From positions 1-36,356 of the forward strand of contig JBEIHX010000034.1 in the NCBI GenBank assembly GCA_040381075.1: a stretch of DNA of 36,356 nucleotides, in the 5' to 3' direction. The notes below the pieces were generated by a model. The model saw only the letters and a program-made list of their open reading frames with translations, made no database searches and was not told the DNA's origin. Positions 23,984 to 33,214 of this stretch are shown piece after piece (within the stretch, counting starts at the first letter, position 1; each line of letters begins with the position of its first letter). Both the position numbers and the translations under genes were made by a program. The stretch is from JBEIHX01 sp040381075 (GTDB taxonomy: Bacteria; Pseudomonadota; Alphaproteobacteria; Caulobacterales; Aquidulcibacteraceae).

Positions 23984-25792
23984 ATGAACCACGCGATCAC
24001 ATCTCCGCATTGGCGGCTGGGCCTCGCGCGTCTGCGGGACGCCGGTCGTCATGCTGCGCTGGCCTGCGAGCACCTGGGCGGCGGTCTTGGCCACCTGACA
24101 GCGGGCCTGGTCGACGCACTTGTGCTCGCCCCGCTGGCGCGGTGGGTGATGGCGGGGCTGGCGGCGACCTGGCGCGCGGCGGCCGCGCTGTTGCACGGAG
24201 CATATCACGCGGTCAAGGCCCTTGTCATAAGGGCGCTCCCAGTCCTGTTTGAGGTGCTGAGCATCTGCGCGGCTGTCGCCATTGTGTCGGGCGTTGCCTG
24301 GGCCGTGATAGAGACGCCGGAAGTGATCCTGCCTCTCGCGATTGCGTGCGGCGTGATCCTGTGCGCCTACCTCGTCTGGACATATGTTCCGCCGATCCTC
24401 GCCCCCCTGGCGCGCGCCTGCCTCGCGGCGTTGCGGCGCACCGCACGAGGGCTCGCCCGCCTGGCGTTGCGTACGCCTCGCGCCCTGATCGCGCTTCTCT
24501 CGGGCGGGTTCGCCGCCTTTCTGTTCTGGCGCGGCGCCGATCCGCTCGCCTGGATCGCGCCTGGCGTCCTCGCGCTGCTGGCCGTGCTGATCCGGCGCCC
24601 CGCACCGCGTGGGCAGCGTACGCACCGGCGCCCATTTCTGCGGCTTGACCGGTTGGCGCGCGCGCCAGCGCCAGCTTTCATCTTCATCGGGGCGGTCATC
24701 GCCATTGGCGGCGTCCTTTGGTGGGCGCTGTCCAATCCGATGGATGCAGGTGTGTCGGCGATCGTCCTGAGCGCCCTGGCTGGCGTCACGCTGGCGGTCG
24801 TCCTGCTGGTCCGGCTGGGCCACGCCGTCATCCGGTTGATCCTCCTTGAACCCAAACCTGCTTTCGCCCCGGCGCCACAGGAGCGCCGAGGTCCCTTCGC
24901 AGCGGAACCCTCAACGCCTGCGCCAGGTCCAAACCCTGCCTCCATCCCGCCGCGGTCCCGCAGCCCTGCGATCCACAGGCTGCGCTGGGGCGCCCGCTCC
25001 ATAGTGCTGATCGTCATCGGGGGCGGCCTTGGCGTCATCAGGGCCGCCGTGCGGGCGGCGCGCCAGACCTGCGCCGCGACCCTGCGGTGGGTTGCCGGCC
25101 TGCGGGACGCCGTGTGGCGACGCCTGGTGAACACTGCCCGGCACGGCGGCGCTGTGCTCCAGCAGCGATCCCGCATCGCGTGGACCGTAGCGATGGTCGG
25201 CCTGATTGCGGCCTTTCTGGGCTGGCGCCAGCCTGGTTCTGAAGGCCCCGCGGGAGAGGCCAACCGTCCGACGCCGGAGCGGGGCCAGCCTGCAAACCCG
25301 CCTGCGCCTGTCGTATTCAGCGCGACCGGAGCGGTCACGCCGATCGCGTTTGCGGTCGGCTACCGCGACCGGCTGGAGGGTGAAAGCGCCCTGGTCGACG
25401 CAGATACGCTCTCTGTGGGCGACGTGTGTCGCCACAGCGCCATTGCTGCTGTCGGCGCAGCCTCCTCCGACGGCGCAGCAAGGGCGAACGAAGCGCTTGC
25501 GAGGCATCGCGCCCTCGTGCTTGCCGCAATTGTCCAAAGGGCGGCCGCGTCCTGCCCGGCAGAGGCTCGCCCGTCGATCATCGCCGTGTCGCACGGTGAA
25601 GCGATCGGACCGGACATGCGCGATCAACGACGCGCCCTCGCGACTTCAAATGTCGCCTCAGCGCTTGTCCTGCGCACGGATGCGAGCCGGGTCGAGGCCT
25701 GCCTTGTTCAAACGGGAAGCCGCCCCGACCATCCCGCCCTGGGCGTGTGTCCGAACTGGAGCATGGTGTCGAATGAAACCGAGACTGAATGA
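23984..25792 (+). CDS. Multi-pass membrane protein with C-terminal soluble domain
   Basis: The 602-aa product starts MNHAITSPHWRLGLARL, with GGAGG 6 nt before the ATG. Hydrophobic segments are seen near residues 88-108, 113-132, 166-182, 188-203, 229-248, 256-277 and 398-415, with proline-rich, basic linkers between 285 and 330. The C-terminal roughly 160 residues form a soluble domain (AVGYRDRLEGESALVDAD, ARANEALARHRALVLAAIVQ). It faintly recalls the 'N-x-x-L-x-x-x-R-A' helix of OmpA-type peptidoglycan-binding domains, but this is not certain. No family is named. It follows the acetyltransferase gene closely and precedes the TerY-P triad by 1.4 kb. Confidence 0.65.
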   Translation: MNHAITSPHWRLGLARLRDAGRHAALACEHLGGGLGHLTAGLVDALVLAPLARWVMAGLAATWRAAAALLHGAYHAVKALVIRALPVLFEVLSICAAVAIVSGVAWAVIETPEVILPLAIACGVILCAYLVWTYVPPILAPLARACLAALRRTARGLARLALRTPRALIALLSGGFAAFLFWRGADPLAWIAPGVLALLAVLIRRPAPRGQRTHRRPFLRLDRLARAPAPAFIFIGAVIAIGGVLWWALSNPMDAGVSAIVLSALAGVTLAVVLLVRLGHAVIRLILLEPKPAFAPAPQERRGPFAAEPSTPAPGPNPASIPPRSRSPAIHRLRWGARSIVLIVIGGGLGVIRAAVRAARQTCAATLRWVAGLRDAVWRRLVNTARHGGAVLQQRSRIAWTVAMVGLIAAFLGWRQPGSEGPAGEANRPTPERGQPANPPAPVVFSATGAVTPIAFAVGYRDRLEGESALVDADTLSVGDVCRHSAIAAVGAASSDGAARANEALARHRALVLAAIVQRAAASCPAEARPSIIAVSHGEAIGPDMRDQRRALATSNVASALVLRTDASRVEACLVQTGSRPDHPALGVCPNWSMVSNETETE

Positions 25793-27169
25793 CCCGAGCC
25801 TCCATCGTCGGCGGCTGGAGTGAGTGACGGCGGAATGACGCCCCTCCCCCGGGTCCGGACGGGCGCCTGATGGTCATGATGCACAGGCGGTTGCCTGACC
25901 ATCACCCCGTCCAATACGTCGTCAGGACTGCGCGCCGGCCCTGGGGCGTTCGCCGCGGACGCCTGCAGGCGCGCCATCGTCTCCTGGCGCCGTCACTCCT
26001 GGATGAGCACAGGCGGGGCCCGTCACACACGCCCGGCGGCGCCAGTCCTGGATGCGTTTCCGGGAAGTCCAGTCCGGACCCGGATCATGCAGTCGCCATC
26101 CTGGTCTCCATTTGGGACTGCAGAGGAGGGCGCCCGACTGACAGGCGCGCTGGAGGAGGCGCGCGGGACACCGAAAGGCGGGAGGCGGCCGCTTGTCGCT
26201 CATGATGGCGCCGCCATGGATCGAACATCCGTCCGATGGCAGCCATCGGATCATCAAGTCATCGAGGCGCTTTCGGGCGACTCCCAGAGATTCGAGGCAA
26301 GGCGACATCCAGCTTTACGAATTGCTGTCGTGGCCGGCCGTTCTGGGCGGCTTGGACCGCACGCGGCGACGCGCGTTCACGGACCACCGGTGCGGTCCCG
26401 CGATCTGTCAGAGGCATTGGACGGTGTCGAAGGCGTCAAAGGTGTCGAAGGCGGCGTACCAGTGAATGGCGCCTCTGTGGCCCGTTATCGGGGCGCCGCG
26501 TTCAACACTGCTCAAAAATCCGCTGTCAAACCTGTCTCTGTTGGAGAGGCCAGCTGATCGATGAAGCACTGCAGTCCTGCAGGAGACTTGCCTCGCTGAC
26601 GCGGTGTGACAGGCGGGACATGGACTGTTGAGGGAGAGGGCGGGGCCTGAGTGACCACGGGTCCATCCTGCGACTGATAGGGATGGCGCCGCGCCACGCA
26701 ACCTGCACTGTCCGCCGGGCGGCTGTTCCAGCGCCTGTTGGCGCAGTGCGCCACCTTAATTCAGCACACCACCACACCTGGACCGCTACGGAAGGAACCG
26801 GTGCGCGCACCTGCAGGACTGTGCGCCCGTTCTGGCATGCGGTTGCATGTGCAGACCCGCGAGGCGGACTGTGCCACGACCCCTTCGGCGCGCCTGGGTC
26901 TGAAGCGACCTTTCCACATTTTTCCCCGCCGCACCGCGTATTCATCTTGCAAATTTCGTCAGATGGATCTAGTTAGTTGATCCGTCCTGGCGTCTTCCCC
27001 CGGAGGCTGTCAGGCGTGTCTGACACACTCTGTATCGTGCGCGGCTTTCTGTATCGTGCGCGGCTTTGTGCGGCGGCGCAGGCGGCTTGCCGCCTGCTGG
27101 CTGCGGACGCGCCCGGCGAGGCATGAACGCAACCCTGTATGAAGCTCTGAAGCAAAGGACCCGGACGCC
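25793..27169. other. 1.38-kb region without a supported gene
   Basis: Several frames up to 184 codons overlap on both strands, but none has a domain, a good start or consistent composition. Local features are a GTGTCGAAGG direct repeat around 26424-26452, two adjoining CTGCAG palindromes near 26564-26577, and the 19-bp tandem repeat at 27030-27067. It may hold decayed genes or a structured RNA or promoter region for the triad. Confidence 0.4.
27030..27067. repeat. 19-bp exact tandem duplication
   Basis: CTGTATCGTGCGCGGCTTT occurs at 27030-27048 and again at 27049-27067 with no spacer. A GTGTC-T-GACAC inverted repeat (27016-27026) sits just upstream. Both lie within 155 bp of the TerY-like start and could be regulatory. 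Confidence 0.8.
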
Positions 27170-27856
27170 ATGACGCTGATTCAGCAGACACCCTTCGATT
27201 CGGCCCGGTTTGCCGACAATCCCGAGCCGCGCTGTCCCTGCGTGCTGGTGCTCGACACGTCCGGTTCGATGTCGGGTGATCCGATCCGCCAGCTCAACGA
27301 GGGCATGCAGGCCTTTCGCGACGAACTCCTGCAGGATGAACTCGCGGCGCGCCGCGTCGAGGTCGCGGTCGTCACATTCGGACCCGTGCGGATCGCCGCG
27401 CCGTTCTCGACGCCGGATCTGTTCTTTCCCCCAAAGCTGAACGCTGGCGGCGATACCCCGATGGGTGCGGCTGTCACCCACGCGCTCGCCATGATCGAAG
27501 ACCAGAAGGCGCTCTACCGCGCCAACGGCATAGCCTATTTCCGGCCGTGGGTGTTCCTGATTACGGACGGCGCCCCGACCGATCGCTACGAGCCGGCGGC
27601 CATGGCGGCGCGCGAGGGCGAAGCGGGAAAGAAATTCAACTTCTTCGCCGTCGGCGTGCGCGGAGCCGACTTTGCGAGACTGGGCGAGTTCTCCGCAATG
27701 CGCGAGCCGGTCGCGCTCGCGGGACTGAAGTTCCGGGAGATGTTCCGCTGGCTGTCGAGTTCGCTCAAGGCGGTCTCCCACTCGCAGACCCACAGCGGCG
27801 CGCGCCCGAACGAGGTCCTCGCGCTGCCGGCGCCGAGCGGGTGGACGGCGGTCTAG
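27170..27856 (+). CDS. TerY-like VWA protein (YegL type)
   Basis: The 228-aa protein is almost entirely one von Willebrand A domain: LVLDTSGSMSG with Asp29, Ser31 and Ser33, GGDTPMGAAV with Thr96, and VFLITDGAPTD with Asp133. This is a complete metal site. It has the length and sequence style of TerY/YegL (PCVLVLDTSGSM, FRPWVFLITDGAPTD, FNFFAVGV). TerY-type proteins act with a PP2C phosphatase and a protein kinase encoded alongside, the TerY-P triad described in comparative genomics of tellurite-resistance and stress systems. The next gene starts 14 nt after the stop. Confidence 0.9.
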   Translation: MTLIQQTPFDSARFADNPEPRCPCVLVLDTSGSMSGDPIRQLNEGMQAFRDELLQDELAARRVEVAVVTFGPVRIAAPFSTPDLFFPPKLNAGGDTPMGAAVTHALAMIEDQKALYRANGIAYFRPWVFLITDGAPTDRYEPAAMAAREGEAGKKFNFFAVGVRGADFARLGEFSAMREPVALAGLKFREMFRWLSSSLKAVSHSQTHSGARPNEVLALPAPSGWTAV

Positions 27857-27870
27857 GCGCGGGCGGGCCG

Positions 27871-28659
27871 ATGTGGCGCATAGCCGGGGCCAGCGTGATC
27901 GGCACGTCGCATGTCGGTTCAGGCCTGCCCTGCCAGGACGCGCACCGCTGCGCCGTGCTGCATGATCGGGACGGGCAGGAGGTGCTGGTCGCCGCGGCTG
28001 CGGACGGCGCAGGCAGCGCGCGCTGCGCGGAACGCGGGGCGGGCCTTGCCGTCGCTGCCTTCGTGCGCGGGATGGAGCAATTCCTCGCCCAGCGCGGCCT
28101 CGGCGATCTCACCCCGGAGCGCCTGCATGACGTCATCGCGCAGACCCGGGAGGCGGTTCTTGAGCAGGCCGCGCGCGCCGGCGCGCCCATGCAGGACTTC
28201 GCCTGCACCTTTCTCGGCGCGGTCGTGGGCCCGCAGCGCGCCGCGTTCTGCCAGATCGGGGACGGCGCGGTCGTCGTGTCTGAGGCCGGCGACAGGGACG
28301 ACTGGAGCTGGGTGTTCTGGCCCCAGCGCGGCGAGTACGCCAACGCCACGAGCTTCCTCACCGACGAGGATGCGCTGCGTGTGCTTGAGCTCGCGGTGAT
28401 CGGACGCAGCGTTGAGGAGGTCTCGATGCTGACGGATGGCCTGGAGCGCATGGTGCTGGTCTATGAGACACGATCGGTGTTCGCGCCGTTCTTCCAGGCG
28501 ATGTTCGCGCCGCTGCGAGAGGCTGCCCCCGGCTTCAACGAGGCGCTCTCGCAATCCCTCGGCGTCTATCTCAACTCCGCCCAGGTCAATCAAAGGACCG
28601 ACGACGACAAGACGCTTGTCCTTGCGAGCCGCCGCGGCGGCGCGCCCGCGGCGGACTGA
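27871..28659 (+). CDS. PP2C-type protein phosphatase (YegK type)
   Basis: The 262-aa product starts MWRIAGASVIGTSH. It carries the PP2C metal-binding layout: CQDA (Asp23), ADGAGSA (Asp45), IGDGAVVV (Asp131), MLTDGLERM (Asp189) and TDDDKTLVL near the end. It is a serine/threonine phosphatase of the short PP2C_2/YegK kind. The long upstream in-frame frame belongs to the overlapping VWA gene and is not part of this protein. The kinase ATG lies 2 nt after this stop, so the three genes form one operon. Confidence 0.88.
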   Translation: MWRIAGASVIGTSHVGSGLPCQDAHRCAVLHDRDGQEVLVAAAADGAGSARCAERGAGLAVAAFVRGMEQFLAQRGLGDLTPERLHDVIAQTREAVLEQAARAGAPMQDFACTFLGAVVGPQRAAFCQIGDGAVVVSEAGDRDDWSWVFWPQRGEYANATSFLTDEDALRVLELAVIGRSVEEVSMLTDGLERMVLVYETRSVFAPFFQAMFAPLREAAPGFNEALSQSLGVYLNSAQVNQRTDDDKTLVLASRRGGAPAAD

Positions 28660-28661
28660 CC

Positions 28662-30782
28662 ATGGACGGGGCGTGTCTGGAGACGCCGGACAAGGTCGAC
28701 CGCGGCCCGCTTGTGGGCGAGGGCGGGGAGGGCCGCATCTATGAGGTCCAGGGGCGGCCCGACCTCGTCGTAAAAGTCTATCACGCGCCCCTGAGCGCGA
28801 CCAAGGCCGCCAAGATGCGGGCCATGATCGCCCGCCGGCCGCCCGCGGTGGAGCGCTATGCAGCCTGGCCCCTCAGGCTCCTGAAGGATGCGAACGGCGC
28901 GGCAGGCGCGGTGGTTATGCCGCGCATCACGGGCGGCAGGGACATCCACCTGCTCTATTCCCCGCGCGCGCGGCGCCAGCATTTTCCGCAGGCGGATTGG
29001 AGTTTCCTCATTCTGACCGCCCAGAACGTCGCGGCCGCCTTCGCCAATGTACATGCGGCTGGCTGCGTGATCGGCGACGTGAACCACGGCAGCGTGCTGG
29101 TGAAGGACGATGCGCAGGTCGCGCTCATCGACTGTGACTCGTTCCAGATCAGGGCGGACGGGAGGCTTTATGCCTGCGACGTCGCGGTGCCTACCTTCAC
29201 CCCGCCCGAACTCCAGGGACGAATGCTGTCGGACGTCGAGCGAAGCCCCGACCACGACGCGTTCGGGCTCGCTGTCCTGATCTTTCACCTGCTGTTCATG
29301 GGGCGCCATCCCTTCGCTGGGCGCCCCGCCAACACCGCGGACGTCCCGATCGAACAGGCGATCCGGGAGCATCGCTTCGCATTCTCCCGCGATCGCGCCC
29401 GTGTGCGGCTTGAGCCGCCTCCCCATACGCTGCCGCTCGAGGCCGCCTCGCCGGAAATCGCTGCGCTGTTTGAACACGCATTTGGGCCGCATGGCGCGCG
29501 ACCAACCCCGCTCGACTGGCATGGCGCGCTCGACAGGCTGCGCGGCCGGTTGCAGCGCTGCGCGCTTGAACCGGCCCACGCCTTCCTCACGACACTGACC
29601 GCATGCCCGTGGTGCCGGATCGAAACGCAGAGCGGGGCCAGGCTGTTCCTGTCGTTGCACCGCGGCCCCGAGACGGCGCTGGCGCGGGGCGACGATTTCG
29701 GCGTCGGCCTTGTCCAGGGGCTGTGGCGCGCGATCATGGCCGCGCCCCGGCCGGTCGCCCTGCCCCTTCCGGAGCATACGGCTCTCGCGGGCGGCCGCGA
29801 GCCCGGGTCCGGGGCGCAGGCAATCGGCAGGCGCGCCCTGCTCGCCGCGCGCCTTGGCTATGGGGCGGCGGCCGCAGCGGGGCTGACAGCGGCGCTCGCC
29901 GCGCCAGACCTGCCGGTTCTGTGGGCGGCTGCCGGCATCGCAGGCTTCTGGACGCCGAGGGTCGCGCTCGCGCCCCACAAAAGCGCCGGCGTGGCCGAGA
30001 TCCTGCAGCGGCTCCAGACGGCGCAGATGCACTGGGAGGCCGTGTCGGCGCGCTGGGGCCAGGAGACGTCGGCGCAGCAGTTCGATGACGTGCTCGCCCT
30101 GTTGAACCGGCTTCGCCTGGAGCATGAGCGGCTCACCGCGCAGGCGATCGCCAAGGCGCAGGATCGCGCCCGGACGCATCAGGCGGACGTCCAGAAGTGG
30201 ACGAACGACAGGGCCAGACAGGCCCAGGCGATCCGGAGGCGGTTCAATCTGACCGAGCCGATTGCGCTGACGGACGCTGAACTCGTCGCGGCCTTCAACA
30301 CCCAGATGGGCGAGCATCTGGATCGGCACGGCATCGAGAAGGCGGGCATCGCCGACATAGGCGCCAGCCGGACAGCGAAGCTCGCCTCCTTCGGCATCGA
30401 GACGGCGGGTGACGTCACGCTCGCGAAGGTGAGGGCGGTGCCGGGTTTCGGGTCCAGTCTGACGCGTCGTCTGATCTCATGGCGCCGCGGGATCGAGCAG
30501 GGTTTCCGCTTCGATGCGGTGCGCGCCCAAGCCGACATCAGGGCAGGGCTTATCGCCGTGAAGCAGGCTCCATCCGCGCCGGGCGAGGCGCGGCTCAGTC
30601 AGCAGGCGGAGCGCCGCTGCCGCAAGATCGAGTCCGAATTGCGCGACGGCGCACCCGTCCTGCAGGAACTTTCACGACGCATCGCCGCGCGCCAGGCGAT
30701 GCTGTTGGCGGAGGCGCGCGTCTGCGCAGCTGAATACGCCCAGGCAGAGGCCGACGCCCGCGCGGCGCGGCTCATAAAATGA
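28662..30782 (+). CDS. Serine/threonine-type kinase with HhH domain (YegI type)
   Basis: The 706-aa protein has an N-terminal kinase domain: glycine-rich loop VGEGGEGRIYEV (18-29), Lys38 in VVKVY, a catalytic loop GDVNHGSVLV (Asp139) and the metal motif LIDCDSF (Asp157, in place of DFG). This is the divergent form seen in YegI-type kinases. A CPWC pair at 315-318 may bind zinc. Residues about 392-430 are hydrophobic and probably cross or enter the membrane. A coiled-coil (about 445-530) leads to a helix-hairpin-helix module (FGIETAGDVTLAKVRAVPGFGSSL, about 577-600), often linked to DNA binding. Together with the VWA and PP2C genes it forms a signalling triad. Confidence 0.88.
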   Translation: MDGACLETPDKVDRGPLVGEGGEGRIYEVQGRPDLVVKVYHAPLSATKAAKMRAMIARRPPAVERYAAWPLRLLKDANGAAGAVVMPRITGGRDIHLLYSPRARRQHFPQADWSFLILTAQNVAAAFANVHAAGCVIGDVNHGSVLVKDDAQVALIDCDSFQIRADGRLYACDVAVPTFTPPELQGRMLSDVERSPDHDAFGLAVLIFHLLFMGRHPFAGRPANTADVPIEQAIREHRFAFSRDRARVRLEPPPHTLPLEAASPEIAALFEHAFGPHGARPTPLDWHGALDRLRGRLQRCALEPAHAFLTTLTACPWCRIETQSGARLFLSLHRGPETALARGDDFGVGLVQGLWRAIMAAPRPVALPLPEHTALAGGREPGSGAQAIGRRALLAARLGYGAAAAAGLTAALAAPDLPVLWAAAGIAGFWTPRVALAPHKSAGVAEILQRLQTAQMHWEAVSARWGQETSAQQFDDVLALLNRLRLEHERLTAQAIAKAQDRARTHQADVQKWTNDRARQAQAIRRRFNLTEPIALTDAELVAAFNTQMGEHLDRHGIEKAGIADIGASRTAKLASFGIETAGDVTLAKVRAVPGFGSSLTRRLISWRRGIEQGFRFDAVRAQADIRAGLIAVKQAPSAPGEARLSQQAERRCRKIESELRDGAPVLQELSRRIAARQAMLLAEARVCAAEYAQAEADARAARLIK

Positions 30783-30889
30783 TGAGGTGGCCCGTGCGGG
30801 TCACGACAGCCGGGGCATTCCAGGGAAAGGCGGATCACGTCGCCCGTGAGGCGCCGGTTCGCCGCGAGCCCGCGTCGGCGGGGCGGGGC
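30783..30889. other. Convergent spacer after the triad
   Basis: A GTGGCCCG / CGGGTCAC imperfect stem lies about 5 nt after the kinase stop and could help termination. No T-run follows. Confidence 0.3.
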
Positions 30890-31087
30890 TCAGTGTAGCC
30901 GGTCGCGCCGCCCACACGGCGTCGGGTCCTGCCGGAGCGCCTCGACCAAAGCGGGGCCCATCTCCCAGTCATCCGGTGTCGGCTCTTCCAGGGGTGGGTC
31001 TATTCCCGGCTGATAGCGGCTGAACGCCGATAACGGCGACATCCAGACGGAGCCTGCTGACATTTTCCTTTTCGGCGTATCCGCCAT
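30890..31087 (-). CDS. Small hypothetical protein
   Basis: The 65-aa frame MADTPKRKMSAGSVWMSPLSAFSRY continues PGIDPPLEEPTPDDWEMGPALVEALRQD. It has an acidic, non-repetitive centre unlike the arginine-rich chance frames nearby, and a G-rich stretch precedes the ATG. No family is recognised. It is convergent with the triad kinase. Reality is uncertain. Confidence 0.35.
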   Translation of the reverse strand: MADTPKRKMSAGSVWMSPLSAFSRYQPGIDPPLEEPTPDDWEMGPALVEALRQDPTPCGRRDRLH

Positions 31088-31262
31088 GTGAGCCCCCCGT
31101 CATGCAAGTCTTCGCAAACATCCTGCGATCAGCCTGCGGACGCCAGACTGTTCCCGCCGCCGGCCCGAGCAGCCGCGGGCCACGCAGGCGCGCACCGTGG
31201 GCGATCGCCGCGTCACCCCCGGGCCGGGCGTCGACCCGGCCCGGCGGGTTTCTGCGTCCGCC

Positions 31263-31640
31263 TCATGACCCTCGCCCGACCACCCGACCTGCGCCGATCT
31301 TTCGCAGCAGACGCGAGCTGATCGGATCAATTTTGGCGAGGTCGACACGCCCATCGTCAGCCGCATGGGCGGGGTCGGCCCGCGGACGCGGCCCGGGATC
31401 GGCCTGCGGCGCCTCAAGGATCAGGATCAGGCGTGTCGTGAGCTTTCTGTCCCACAGGCATATGCGCGGTGTCGCGCGATCAAGTCCCGCCGGGATCGCG
31501 ATGGGGCTCAGCTCCAAGGGCGCATCGCCGGCGAGTGCGTCCCATGACAAAGGCGGCTCCGCCGTCAGGCGGTGGACGAGGTTTGCGAGCGCGGCGAAGG
31601 GCGCGGTGATGAAGCCGCAATAGATGCGACGCCGGCACGG
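31263..31640 (-). pseudogene. Truncated paralogue of the 389-aa protein (21257)
   Basis: On the minus strand, RRRIYCGFITAPFAALANLVHRLTA through SWDALAGDAPLELSPIAIPAGLDR to LLRKIGAGRVVGRGS aligns with the last roughly 125 residues of the protein at 21257-22426. The match includes the final Gly-Arg-Gly and the stop position. A TGA lies just upstream of the matching part and no start codon precedes the homology, so about two thirds of the gene is missing. The truncation point (about 31640) coincides with the beginning of the helicase-tail fragment on the other strand. Confidence 0.8.
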
Positions 31641-31648
31641 CAGAGGGC

Positions 31649-32098
31649 TTGATCAAGGCGCCAGCCCAGGCCGCAACGGTGGAACCTGCGCAGCCCCCGC
31701 CCGCACTCGCGCACGCCAGAGCGCTTCAGGCATCTGACGTGACCGCGCGTGTTCAGCAGAAACTGGAGCTCTTCCTCAATGAGGAATCCGAAAGGCTCGA
31801 TCATTGGCAGGAGGATGCCGAAGCGGCCTTCAAGCGTCAGGCTGATAAACTAGAGAATGAGATCGCCGCCAGACAGAAGCTCTCCCGCGCGCCCACTCTT
31901 GGCTTTCAGGACAAACTGGACCTGAAGCGCGAAATCGCCGCGCTGACGGCCAAGGAAACTGCGCTGAAGCCCACCCATTTCGATCGGCTGGAGGAAATCG
32001 TCCGCGAGCGTGACCGCGTGTTGGATGAGGTGGAGGCCAAGTTGCAGATAATGCCGACGGTGGAGCCTCTGCTCGAGGCCCGCTGGACACTGGATTGA
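31649..32098 (+). pseudogene. C-terminal fragment of SNF2-like DEAD/DEAH helicase
   Basis: The 149-codon frame from TTG 31649 reads LFLNEESERLDHWQEDAEAAFKRQADKLENEIAARQK, then a long charged coiled-coil, and ends EAKLQIMPTVEPLLEARWTLD. This matches the tail of large SNF2-family helicases found in restriction and defence loci, whose last segments run 'E-E-x-E-x-L-D-x-W', a coiled-coil, and 'EPLF-x-x-R-W'. No helicase motifs precede it in the window. It is either a helicase remnant or a free-standing coiled-coil gene. The start codon is doubtful. Confidence 0.5.
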
Positions 32099-32112
32099 TA
32101 AAAGCAGACGTC

Positions 32113-32133
32113 TAGCTAGGCTTAGCCAAGCTA
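32113..32133 (+). promoter_or_regulatory. Operator of Phd/PIN module
   Basis: A 21-bp near-palindrome with outer arms TAGCT / AGCTA and inner GGCT / AGCC (two mismatches plus the centre) lies 19 bp before the antitoxin ATG. This fits Phd/YefM autorepression. Confidence 0.6.
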
Positions 32134-32151
32134 ATCTTTGAAGGGTGAGCG

Positions 32152-32412
32152 ATGTCCATCGTGAACATGCTGGAAGCCAAATCCAATCTCTCCCGGCTTG
32201 TGGAGGCGCTGGAGAGCGGCGCAGAGCAGGAAATCATCATCGCCCGCAATGGCAAGCCAGCCGCCCGGCTCGTACCGATCGCGAAGGCGACGCCGGTGTC
32301 GAAGCGCATCGGCGTTGCGAAAGGGCTGTTCGAAGCGCCGGGTCCCGATCCCAAACTGGACGCCGAGATCGCGGAGATGTTCCTCGGCAAGCCTCAGATG
32401 GACGACAAGTGA
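32152..32412 (+). CDS. Phd/YefM-type antitoxin
   Basis: The 86-aa protein begins MSIVNMLEAKSNLSRLVEALE and continues EIIIARNGKPAARLVPI. This is the classic Phd/YefM DNA-binding and dimerisation region. The acidic tail (LDAEIAEMFLGK) is the usual VapC-binding helix. It is translated with GGGTGAG upstream. The toxin GTG overlaps the stop (GTGA). Confidence 0.9.
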   Translation: MSIVNMLEAKSNLSRLVEALESGAEQEIIIARNGKPAARLVPIAKATPVSKRIGVAKGLFEAPGPDPKLDAEIAEMFLGKPQMDDK

Positions 32413-32801
32413 ACCTGCTCCTTGATACGCATATCGCGATCTGGGACATGGTGGATGATCCGTGTCTGTCAAAAAAAGCGCGTGACCTCATTCTCGATCC
32501 TGGCGCGCAGTTGAATGTCAGCCTTGTCAGTCTGTGGGAGATCGCGACCAAATTCGCATCGCAACGCGGGTCCGATCCGATGCCGATTTCGGCCGCCGCC
32601 GCGCTTGGCCATTTCCAATCCTCCGGCTTTGCGATCGTGCCGATCACGCCACCGCACGTACTGACGCTGGAAAGCGTGCCGCGCCATCATGATGATCCGT
32701 TTGACCGGTTGCTGGTGGCCACGGCGCTGACCCAACCCTATCGGCTGCTCACCCAGGACGCGCGGCTGGGCGCTTATGGGCCGATGGTGACGGTGGTTTG
32801 A
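32409..32801 (+). CDS. vapC: VapC-type PIN toxin paired with Phd antitoxin
   Basis: The 130-aa protein begins MNLLLDTHIAIWDMVDDPCLS and has LVSLWEIATKFA (Glu44), HHDDPFDRLLVATAL (Asp96 and Asp99) and LLTQDARLGAYG (Asp117). This is the 'DTHAAIW / HxDPFDRLL' subtype of PIN toxins that pair with Phd/YefM proteins. All acids are present, so it should be active. Confidence 0.9.
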   Translation: MNLLLDTHIAIWDMVDDPCLSKKARDLILDPGAQLNVSLVSLWEIATKFASQRGSDPMPISAAAALGHFQSSGFAIVPITPPHVLTLESVPRHHDDPFDRLLVATALTQPYRLLTQDARLGAYGPMVTVV

Positions 32802-33214
32802 GGCGCAGGCGCCGCGCAACCGCATGTTCTGGCGCTTGTTATTCATTCCGTTGCATAAGGCGCGATGCGCCAGGCCATGTTTGCCGATTCCGGCGAAGCC
32901 GCCCGTCTGTATCGGGTTATGCCGCCCGGGGGGCGCGCATGTTGGCGTGTCACTCGCCCTGACTGTGCGTCAAGGACGTCTTCTGGTATTTGGCGTGCGC
33001 CGGCGCCGGTTTTGGTGAAGCCAAGCTTGATTGGCTGGCGGTGGTGCGCGCCAAACCCCGAAAAAACCCCGTTCCTTTCGTCCGGTTTTGGACGGTCTGG
33101 TCGGTCGAGCCCGGTCGAAATCCGACGTCCTGAACGCGTGTCTGCAACGTGCAAAAACCGGTCCACAGCAATGCCTTGGCAAGGAAAGCCCAAGGCGGAC
33201 AAACACATCACGGA
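32802..33214. other. Intergenic, no supported gene
   Basis: Overlapping frames without domains. It separates the Phd/PIN module from the tRNA gene and probably marks the island edge. Confidence 0.35.

Noticed and set aside
26003..26557. 184-codon plus-strand frame in the gap before the triad
   Set aside because: No ribosome-binding site, no domain, arginine/glycine-rich composition and competing frames on both strands.
28590..30329. 579-codon minus-strand frame opposite the kinase gene
   Set aside because: Fully antisense to the triad kinase, whose plus-strand frame carries all kinase motifs.
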